Shown: positions 56,246-64,000 of the stretch, piece after piece
Layout of the letters: the number at the start of each line of letters is the position of its first letter
Numbering within the stretch: position 1 is the stretch's first letter
Assembly (NCBI RefSeq): GCF_002776525.5
Contig: NC_045443.1
Span: forward strand, 49,953,377 to 50,017,376
Direction of reading: 5' to 3'
Length of the DNA: 64,000 bases
Origin: Piliocolobus tephrosceles
Taxonomy: Eukaryota > Chordata > Mammalia > Primates > Cercopithecidae
Notes under the pieces: model-generated
Database searches by the model: none
Seen by the model: the letters and a program-made list of their open reading frames with translations, nothing else
What the model was told of the DNA's origin: nothing
Translations under genes and position numbers: made by a program

Positions 56246-56374
56246 AAAACCTTAATGGAGCTCTTTCCCGGCTGGAACCATGGAGGTGTCCTGGAAAAAC
56301 CTGAGCTTTTTTCTATATTATTTTGCCTGCCTGAGAAAGAAGTTTGCCCAAGCGATGCTTCAAAAGGCAAAGAG

Positions 56375-56665
56375 AGCCAAGCTCAGTGGCTCACACCTGT
56401 AATCCCAGCACTTTAGGAGACTGAGGCAGGCAGATCACCTGAGGTCAGGAGTTCAAGACCAGCCTGGCCAACATGGAGAAACCCCATCTCTACTAAAAAT
56501 ACAAAATTTAGCCAGGCATGGTAGCAGGCACCTGTGATCCCAGCTACTCAGGAGGCTGAGGCATGAAAATTGCCTGAACTCGGGAGGCAGAAGTTGCAGT
56601 AAGCCAAGATCACACCATTGAACTTCAGCCTAGGAAACAAGAGAGAAACTCCATCTCAAAAAAAA
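56375..56665 (+). mobile_element. Alu inside the RPL7 pseudogene
   Basis: Flanked by CAAAAGGCAAAGAG (56361-56374) and CAAAAGGCAAGGAG (56666-56679), both derived from the RPL7 coding sequence. Confidence 0.94.
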
Positions 56666-57321
56666 CAAAAGGCAAGGAGGAAGTTTATCTATGGAAAAGT
56701 GAAGCACTATCACAAGGAATATAGGCAGATAGACAGAACTGTGAGATTCAAATGGCTCAGATGGCAAACAAAGCTGACAACCTCTATGTACCTGCAGAAC
56801 CCAACCAAGTTGGCGATCGTCATCAGAATCAGAGGTATCAATGTGTGAGCGAGCCCACAGGACCAAAAGGTATTACAACTGCTTCGCCTTTGTCAAATCT
56901 TCAATGGAAACTTTGTGAAGCTCAACAAGGCTTCCACTAACATGCTGAGGATTGTAAACCATATATGCATGGGGATACCCAAATCTGAAGTCACTAAATG
57001 AACTAATCTATAAGTGTGGTTATGACAAAATTAATAAAAAGTGAGCTGCCTTGACAGAGAACACTTTGATTACTTGATCTCTTGATAAATACGGCATCAT
57101 CTGCACGGAGGATCTGATTCATGAGACCTATATCTCATGAAGAGTTGGAAAACTCTTCAAAGAAGCAAATAACTTCCTGTGGCCTTTCAAATTATCCTCT
57201 CCATGAGGTGGAATGAAGAAAAAGACCACCCATTTTGTAGAAAGTGAATGTTGGCAACAGGGACGACTACATCAACAGGCTTACCAGAAGAATGAACTAA
57301 GTGTCTACCATAATTATTTTT

Positions 57322-57650
57322 CTTTTCTTTTTTTTTTTTTTTTTTTTTTTTCTTTTTTTGTTGAGATAGAGTCTTGCTCTGTTGCCCAGGCTGGAGTGTA
57401 GTGTCATGGTCTCAGCTCACTGCAACCTCTGCATCCCGGGTTCAAGCAATTCTCCAATTCTCCTGCCTCAGCCTCCTGAGTAGCTGGGATTACAGGCACC
57501 TGCCACAACACCCGACTAACTTTTTGTATTTTTAGTAGAGATGAGGTTTCACCATGTTGGCCAGGCTGGTCTCAAACTCCTGACCTTGTAATCCTCCCAC
57601 CTCGACCTCCCAAAGTGCTGGAATTATAGGCATGAGCCACTGCGCCCGGC
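57322..57650 (-). mobile_element. Alu inside the RPL7 pseudogene 3' UTR
   Basis: Flanked by TACCATAATTATTTTT (57306-57321) and TACCATGATTATTTTT (57651-57666). Confidence 0.94.
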
Positions 57651-57736
57651 TACCATGATTATTTTTCTAATCTTGTCAATTAATAAACAGTACCTGCTTT
57701 CAAAATGAAAAAAAGAAAAAGAAAATCTGAATGGAG

Positions 57737-58176
57737 GTTATGGAAAGTGAATGTGGTACCCTGGGGTGGGTGACACAGAAGGGGACAGAGAGCTAATTCA
57801 TTTCTAAGGGGATCCTAAGGGAAAGAGCATGCATCTTTATTCATAGTTTGCAAAACATCTTCACATGCGTCACCTTAATAAACATTACTGCATTTAATCC
57901 TCATGAACACACTACAGTCTGATTGTCTCCATTGCACTGGCAGCAAACTGAAGTTCAGAGCAGGGAGGCAACATCCTCAGAGTCATAGATCCCGCGTAAG
58001 TGGCAGAGCCAGGGTGCCCACCTAGGTCTTCTGCCCCCTCACCCAGGGCTTATCCCACTGTGCTGACTTTAATCATGTGTCCCTTGCAGAGGATGCCAGG
58101 GCCCATCTTCCTGAAACTGCTTCCATCAACTCCCTTCCTTGCTCCCCACGCCCCGAGAAAAACAAAAAAGAAAAAC
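57737..58176. other. Spacer with MIR relic
   Basis: 57860-58020 resembles a reverse-strand MIR (TTTAATCCTCATGAACACAC, AAGTGGCAGAGCCAGGGTGC). No gene. Confidence 0.55.
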
Positions 58177-58484
58177 AGGCCAGGCAAGGTGGCTCACACC
58201 TATAATCCCAGCACTTTGAGAGGCTGAGGCGGGTGGAGTACCTGAGGTCAGGAGTTCGAGATCAGCCTGGCCAGCATGGTGAAACCCATCTCTACTAAAA
58301 ATATAAAAATTAGCCAGGCGTTGTGGTGCGCACTTGTAATCCTAGCTGCTGGGGAGGTTGAAGCACAAGAATTGCTTGAACCTGGGAGGCAGAGATTGCA
58401 GTGAGCTGAGATCATGCCACTGTACTCTAGCCTCTGGGCAAGAGAATGAGACTCCATCTCAAAAGAAAAGAAAAAAGAAAAGAA
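58177..58484 (+). mobile_element. Alu, first of a tandem pair
   Basis: Full-length, tail (GAAAA)n which adjoins the next Alu. Confidence 0.92.
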
Positions 58485-58485
58485 A

Positions 58486-58805
58486 AGGGTGCAGTGGCTC
58501 ATGCCTGTAATCCCAGCACTTTGGGAGGCCGAGGCAGGTAGATCATGAGATCAGGAGATCGAGACCATCCTGGGTAACACGGTGAAACCCCGTCTTTACT
58601 AAAAATACAAAAAATTAGCCAGATGTGGTGGCAGGCGCCTGTAGTCCCAGCTACTCGGGAGGCTGAGGCAGGAGAATGGCGTGAACCCAGGAGGCGGAGC
58701 TTGCAGTGAGCTGAGATTGTGCCACCGCACTCCAGCCTGGGTGTCAGAGCAAGACTCTGTCTCAAAAAAATAAATTAAATTAAATTAAATTAAATTAAAA
58801 TTAAA
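58486..58805 (+). mobile_element. Alu, second of a tandem pair, with (AAATT)n tail
   Basis: Lacks its first few bases (starts GGGTGCAGTGGCTC). The tail is expanded into AAATTAAATTAAATT units followed by GAAAA/GGGAA units to 58847. Confidence 0.92.
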
Positions 58806-58849
58806 AAAGAAAAGAGAAGGGAAGGGAAAAGAAAAGAAAGAAAAACAAC

Positions 58850-59456
58850 CTCCAATGTCACCCACGGCTGCCGAGATCAACTACACATTTCTCAGCCCCG
58901 CATCCCAGGCCTCTGTGACCCACCAAAATGTCCAGAGAATAAAGTGGATTGGCTCAAAGGTATTGTGAAAATCATGAAGTCCAGCCCCTCCTCTCTGTTC
59001 AAGAAAAAGGGACCAAGGCCCAGTAAAGGGAGAGATTTCCCAAATGTCCCAGAGCAAGCCAAGAATGTGGAAGCCAGTTTGCTTCCCTGCCAGTGTTTTC
59101 TCTGCTCATCACCCAGCCACCTCCGGCACCCACACCTCTGAGACAGGCTGCTGTGCTCAGTCTTAGGATTTGCTTCAGCTGGGAATAACAAAGGAAAAAA
59201 AAAAAACAGTGGTTCAATCCAGAATTTATCTCTCAATTCCCAGACAGAGATAGTCTGTCCAAGGCCAGTAAGGCACTGCTTTATGGAAGGGACCCACATC
59301 CCACCTCTTTCTTGCTCGGCCAAGGGTGACTTCCATTCACCAGGTCACTCATGGTCCAACATGGCTACTAAACTTTGGCCATTATGCATGCGTTCCTGCT
59401 AGCAGAAAGGAGGGGTGAAAGAAGTAGTTCACGCTTCCTCTCCCTTTAAGGACACT
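58850..59456. other. Spacer without recognised genes
   Basis: Unique-looking; a minus-strand frame at 58892-59323 shows no family features. Confidence 0.5.
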
Positions 59457-59757
59457 TTTTTTTTTTTTTTTTTTTGAGACAGAGTTTTGCTTTTGTTGCC
59501 CAGGCTGAAGCACAATGGCACAATCTCGTCTCACCGCAAATTCCGCCTCCCAGGTTCAAGCGATTCCCCTGCCTCAGCCTCCCGAGTAGCTGGGATTACA
59601 GGCATGTGCCACCACGCCCAGCTAATTTTGTATTTTTAGTAGAAACGGGATTTCTCCATGTTGGTCATTCTGGTCTCAAATTCCCGACCTCAGGTGACCC
59701 ACCCACCTCAGCCTCCTGAAATGCTGGGATTATAGGCATGAACCACTGCACCCGGCC
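59457..59757 (-). mobile_element. Alu with target-site duplication
   Basis: T-run then GAGACAGAGTTTTGCTTTTG to GCACCCGGCC; flanked by TAAGGACACTT on both sides. Confidence 0.94.
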
Positions 59758-60476
59758 TAAGGACACTTCTAGACCCTGTACCCTCCACTTCTGCTTCTGT
59801 CCCTTCAAAACATGGCCACAGCTTAAGCATAAACAATGCAGGAAAATGTCTTTATTCCAGGTAGCCGTATGCCCAAATAAAAAACAGGGTTCTAATTACT
59901 GAGGAAAAGGGGAGAACAGGTATTGGGGGACAACCAGGGTTCAATGTCTCACTAAATCCCCAGAGTCCATCATGCACACTCTTTCTCACCTTGCCGTATT
60001 CCAAACACCCAGTCCTTCCTCCATCCTGTGCCTGAGACAAGGCCTAGTTCACCCTAAATGCCCAATGTTTGCTGAATGACTGAACCAATGAAAATGACTT
60101 TTCTGGAATATGTACTGTTTTCCCAGATCAGCTTGAAAGAGTTTGAGGACAAGGATCCTGTGTTATGTATCTTTGTATTCACCTCTGCCACCATCCTCCC
60201 CAGCTCCCAGGCACCAGGCACACACTCTAGACATGTCGCAAGCCAAGTTCTGCCCTAACTCTGCTCTGCTCACCCCTTCCTCAGGCACCTAAAGAGTGTC
60301 AGTTGCTGTCATGGGCTGGGTGTGGTCCAGAATCTCTTCAAGGCCACTTCGTGGGGAAATACTTTCAAAGATCAATCCACCAGCTGTTTCTGGACTAGGT
60401 CTGAGCAAATTAATATATCTCCACAACAGGAAAGAGTTTAAAATGATTAAAATTGCAGAAAAAGAAATAGATGGCT
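59758..60476. other. Spacer with L2/MIR-like phrases
   Basis: CCCAATGTTTGCTGAATGAC and GACAAGGATCCTGTGTTATG resemble L2/MIR fragments. No gene. Confidence 0.5.
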
Positions 60477-60773
60477 GCCCAGGCATGGTGGCTCACACCA
60501 GTAATCCCAGCACATTAGGAGACTGAGGCGGGCAGATCATGAGGTCAGGAAATCGAGATCATCCTGGCCAACATGGTGAAACCCCATCTCTACTAAAAAT
60601 ACAAAAATTAGCCGGGCATGGTGGCGGGCGCCTGTAAATCCCAGCTACTCAGGAGGCTGAGGCCGGACAATCACTTGAAGCCAGGAGGCGGAGCTTGCAG
60701 TGAGCCGAGATCATGCCACTACACTCCAGCCTGGCAACAAAGTGAGACTCTGTCTCAAAAAAAAAAAAAAAAA
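60477..60773 (+). mobile_element. Alu
   Basis: Full-length AluS/Y-like copy, A-tail at 60758-60773. Confidence 0.93.
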
Positions 60774-60798
60774 TACTTATCAAACTCCCAAATTGTTT

Positions 60799-61093
60799 GG
60801 GCCGGTCGCAGTGGCTCACACCTGTACTCTCAACACTTTGGGAGGCCAAGGTGTCTGATTGTGAGGTCAGGAGTTCAAGACCAGCCTCGCCAACATAATG
60901 AAACCCCATCTCTACTAAAAATACAAAACTTAGCTGGGCATGGTGGCACGGGCCTGTAGCCCCAGCTACTCAGGAGGCTGAGGAAGGAGAATCGCTTGAA
61001 CACAGGAGGTGGAGGTTGCAGTGAGCCGAGATCATGCCATTGCACTCCAGCTTGGGTGACAGAGTGAGACTTTGTCTCAAAAAAATAAAAAAG
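60799..61093 (+). mobile_element. Alu
   Basis: Full-length with a small deletion near AAGGTGTCTGATTG; A-rich tail to 61093. Confidence 0.92.
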
Positions 61094-61129
61094 ATGGTCA
61101 TCAATATGGAAATGGTTCATTCCTTTTTA

Positions 61130-61265
61130 TTTGATAATTTTTATTGACCACCTACTATGTGCCTGGCACTCTGCTAAGCACTGAAGAATCAGTGGAGAAC
61201 CAGGCAGACATGATGTGGTCCCTGACCCCGTGGAGCTTACAGTGTATGGGTAAGGCTGATATTAA
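61130..61265 (+). mobile_element. L2/MIR-like relic
   Basis: TTGACCACCTACTATGTGCC, CTGCTAAGCACTGAAGAATC and CCCTGACCCCGTGGAGCTTA form the ordered block typical of L2 elements. Confidence 0.65.
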
Positions 61266-61370
61266 TAAAATACCTCTGCAGATGAATGAGTGACTGTAAC
61301 TTACAAGGAGAAAATACAGGGTGCCTTGGGAACTTATCATAGAAACACACCACTCAGTTTGTGGTGACTA

Positions 61371-61435
61371 GAAGACTTTCTTGTCTAGTGGTGTCAGAAG
61401 ATTTTTTGTCTTGTCTTGCGGTGTCAGAAGACTCT
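61371..61435 (+). repeat. Short imperfect tandem duplication
   Basis: CTTGTCTAGTGGTGTCAGAA is followed by CTTGTCTTGCGGTGTCAGAA, about 30 bp apart. Confidence 0.8.
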
Positions 61436-61693
61436 TGGGGAAGCTACGTTTGAGCGGAAAGCTTAGGAGTGACTAGGAAGGGCAGGGTGTTCCAAGCAGG
61501 GAACCAGCCATGCAATACCCTGAGCAGACGCAAATTCCATGTGGGCTACGCCCTGAAAAGCCTGCACCACTGCATCAGAGAGCAAGGGACAGAGTGGTCA
61601 GGATGAGGCCTCAGAGGAGGAAAGGTAGGCTCAGCCTGTGAGCCAAGTCAAGATTTAGGGCTTTATTCTGGGTGTCAAAAATAAGGGTTTTGT

Positions 61694-62008
61694 CATCATT
61701 CTGAGCAAACTATCACAAGAACAGAAAATCAAACACCGTATGTTCTCACTTATAGGTGGGAATTGAACAATGAGAACACCTGGACACAGAGTGGGGCACA
61801 TCACACACCGGGGCCTGTGGGCGGGGGGCGGGGAGGGATAGCATTAGGAGATATACCTAATGTAAATGACGAGTTAACGGGTGGAGCACACCAACATGGC
61901 ACATGTATACCTATGTAACAAACCTGCACGTTGTGCACATGTAACCTGGAACTTAAAGTATAATAAAAAATAAAGAAAAGAAAAAAATAAAAAATAAAAT
62001 AAAAATAA
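61694..62008 (+). mobile_element. L1PA-type LINE-1 3' end
   Basis: 5'-truncated to the last 20 or so codons' worth of ORF2 plus the 3' UTR, from GTCATCATTCTGAGC to AAAGTATAATAAAAAATAAAG and an A/T-rich tail. Flanking AAAAATAAGGGTTTT and AAAAATAAAGGGTTTT are a probable target-site duplication. Confidence 0.92.
61819..61837 (+). other. G-quadruplex motif in L1 3' UTR
   Basis: Four G-runs (3, 6, 4, 3) separated by single bases. This is the conserved G-rich tract of primate L1 3' UTRs. Confidence 0.85.
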
Positions 62009-62317
62009 AAATAAAGGGTTTTCCATATAAGGAAGTAACTGAATCTGATTCATATTTTTGAGAATGCACTCTGATTTTGGGGGCAGTGAACTATTCTGTA
62101 TGGTGAGGTAACGGTGGCTACATGGCCCCCATAGAATGTCCACACTAAGAGTTAATCCTAATATAAACTATGAACTGTGGGTGATAATGATGTGTCAGTG
62201 TAGGTTCATCAATCGTAACCAATGTAGCCCTCTGGTGTGGGATGCAGGTGTAGGGGCAGAATATATAGGAGAACCCTTTATCTCCTGCTCAATTTTGCTA
62301 TGAACCTAAAACTGCTC

Positions 62318-62616
62318 TTTTTTTTTTTTTTTTTTTTGAGATGCAGTCTCACTGTCGCCCAGGTTGGAGTGCAGTGGCACGATCTCAGCTCACTGCAAGC
62401 TCCACCTCCTGGGTTCACTTCATTCTCCTGCCTTAGCCTCCCGAGTAACTGGGACTACAGGCGCACGCCACCATGCCTGGCTAATTTTTGCACTTTTAGT
62501 AGAGACGGGCTTTCACCGTGTTAGCCAGGATGGTCTTGATCTCCTGACCTCATGATCCATCCGCCTCGGCCTCCCAAAGTGTTGGGATTACAGGAGTAAG
62601 CCACCGTGCCCGTCTA
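62318..62616 (-). mobile_element. Alu with target-site duplication
   Basis: T-run, GAGATGCAGTCTCACTGTCG to CCACCGTGCCCG; flanks CTAAAACTGCTCTT and CTAAAACTGTTCTT. Confidence 0.93.
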
Positions 62617-63559
62617 AAACTGTTCTTAAAAAATAAGTCTACTAAAAAAAAGAAGTGCACTCTGGCAAGTGGCCCAAGTGAACCTTCTGTGATATAGGAA
62701 ATGTTCTGCATTACAGTTGTGAACATAAGTTAAAACTCATCAGGCTGTACATTCCCCGTTAAAGCACGTTTTGAATTTTATTGTATGTACAATATGCCTT
62801 GGCAAGGAGGAAACAAAAGGACCTGTGATTGGCCAAGGCTGGCCCATTGTGAACCCCGTGTGCCTGGACAGGGGTCCTGAGAGCTAAGGAGGAACCGTTC
62901 CTGAAAAGAAGTGGGGTGTGGCAGAAGTGGAGGTGGGGCAGTTTTGTGTCACTAGAAGAAGGGGGAAGGGGTCCAGGCTAGACAAAACAACTGTGCCCAC
63001 CACAATGTGTAAAAGGGCAGTGCAGAGACTGAACTAGGGGGCCACCCACCATGCTGATCTCCTTCTCTGCCTTCCCTTCCTTGCACGGGTGCTTCCTCCT
63101 CCTTTCCCACCAGGTAAAATCTGTGATCTATAATTATGTAGGGACATGCATGCACACATTTCTGTCTATCCTTCACAAAGGGTATGTACTGTTTGCATTG
63201 TCACATGCCTTGCTTTAACATTCATTCCTCCATTGCCACCACCTTACACTCAAGTCGGGCTGGTCTTCGGTCCTTAGCCCACCTTCAGATCCCCCTACTA
63301 CAGGGGAGCTCCTAGACCACCTTAACCCAGATCACTAGGCAGGCAGAGCAAAACCTTGGAATTCAAATATCTACAGAAGAGTCCACAAATGCTTGGAAGA
63401 CTCATCATTTTAATCCCGGGGGGTTGGGTTGGGAGAGGCAGGGTGGAGGGAAGTGGGGGATAGTGCCTGGCTCATCTGGAATAGTCAAACAGGAACCTTC
63501 TTCTACACATGGAAATTTTCTAAAAAACTAAAATTCAGTCCCATAAGAAATCAAGCTTT
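62617..63559. other. Spacer without recognised genes
   Basis: Unique-looking sequence. 63415-63460 is G-rich (GGGGGGTTGGGTTGGG). No gene. Confidence 0.5.
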
Positions 63560-63965
63560 TTTAAAAAATGTCTATTAAAATTTAACTGTGCATACATTTT
63601 CCTTCAGCAATTCCACTTGTAGGAATTATTAAGATATCCTCACCATTGTCATAGAAAATACTCACCAATAGAGGACTGATTAAGTAAATTGTGGCACATC
63701 CCAAAGTGGAATATTATGCAGTTGTGAAAAAGAGTGGGGAAGCAACTTAAATACTGATGTGGAAGGAACAGGTATTGAGAGAATGTTAAAGCAAGGCATG
63801 TGACAACACATATAGTACAATACCCTCATGAAGGATACATAGAAATGTATGCATGTATGTCCCTATGCAACTATATATAATAAATTCTACCTGGAATGAA
63901 TCACAAGAAACTGGTAGCATTTGCTGTCCCCTGGAAAAGAAACTGAGTGACTGGTGAAGGGTCCT
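63560..63965 (+). mobile_element. Old L1 (L1M-type) 3' UTR fragment
   Basis: CAGCAATTCCACTTGTAGGA, GTAAATTGTGGCACATCCC, GGAATATTATGCAGTTGTG and ACTGATGTGGAAGGAAC follow the order of an old L1M/L1ME 3' end. Confidence 0.7.
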
Positions 63966-63990
63966 CTTGTACTTTTGAATTATGTATAAA

Positions 63991-64000
63991 GGCTGGGTGC
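63991..64000 (+). mobile_element. Start of an Alu cut by the window edge
   Basis: The last ten bases, GGCTGGGTGC, are the first bases of an Alu. Confidence 0.6.

Larger units (their letters stand above)
56261..57721 (+). pseudogene. RPL7P: RPL7 processed pseudogene, split by two Alus
   Basis: Intronless, degenerate copy of the mRNA of large-subunit ribosomal protein L7. It starts with a 5' UTR-like CTCTTTCCCGGCTGGAACC before ATGG. It then shows LRKKFAQ-type coding sequence, KHYHKEYRQ, VIRIRGIN, KEANNF-like and MKKKTTHFVE-like segments, and the 3' UTR with TTAATAAACAGTACCTGC and an A-rich tail. Direct repeats AAAACCTTAATGGAG (56246-56260) and AAAATCTGAATGGAG (57722-57736) mark the insertion, 13 of 15 identical. 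The N-terminal coding part is shortened, frameshifts and stops occur throughout, and Alus at 56375-56665 and 57322-57650 interrupt it. It is not a functional gene. Confidence 0.93.

Noticed and set aside
1..64000. CRISPR arrays, operons, tRNA or rRNA genes
   Set aside because: Primate nuclear DNA; no arrays of spaced direct repeats, no tRNA cloverleaf with A/B boxes outside the Alus, and no rRNA sequence noticed.

Overview
The window is primate nuclear DNA from the type II keratin cluster, in the part that corresponds to human chromosome 12q13. The gene order on the minus strand (KRT79, then KRT78, with KRT8 expected beyond the right edge) and the protein sequences are those of the human locus. 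About fifty Alu elements, two primate-type L1 3' ends and older MIR/L2/DNA-transposon relics make it a primate. Two young AluY copies (26668-26967 and 33977-34282) carry the substitutions I associate with Old World monkey (Cercopithecidae) AluY lineages, so a macaque/baboon-type monkey is the best guess. Two runs of exactly 100 N mark assembly gaps.

Layout: 1-5475 holds the promoter and exons 1-4 of KRT79 (minus strand; exons 5-9 lie off the left edge). 5476-10077 is the Alu-free spacer between the two genes. 10078-19796 is the complete nine-exon KRT78 gene (minus strand, 514 codons, every intron with GT/AG borders). Introns 4 and 6 hold Alus, and intron 6 holds one assembly gap. From 19800 to 64000 I find no functional protein gene. 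This ~44 kb spacer is filled with Alus, an L1 fragment with an Alu inside it (24933-27371), L2/MIR pieces, a Tigger-like relic and simple repeats. A processed RPL7 pseudogene (56261-57721) has later been split by two Alus, and a second L1 3' end lies at 61694-62000.

The exception in the spacer is an ~8 kb stretch (39580-47620) without Alus. It contains a compact CpG island (about 45225-45560) with a GC box, an inverted CCAAT box and an AP-1 site, and looks like an unassigned promoter or enhancer. A tandem pair of octamer motifs lies upstream of it at 41383-41401. To the right are three CTCF-like motifs (48898, 50461, 55878) and a perfect 26-bp inverted repeat (50528-50608). These are the best candidates for regulatory or boundary DNA between the stratified-epithelium keratins on the left and the simple-epithelium keratins expected on the right.

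KRT79 and KRT78 both encode type II (basic) intermediate-filament proteins, which form obligate heteropolymers with type I keratins. I see no sign of a novel multi-gene system. The unusual items are the perfect hairpin, the CpG island with its putative boundary elements, the ~430-bp TG/CG tract nested in Alus, and several layered insertion histories.
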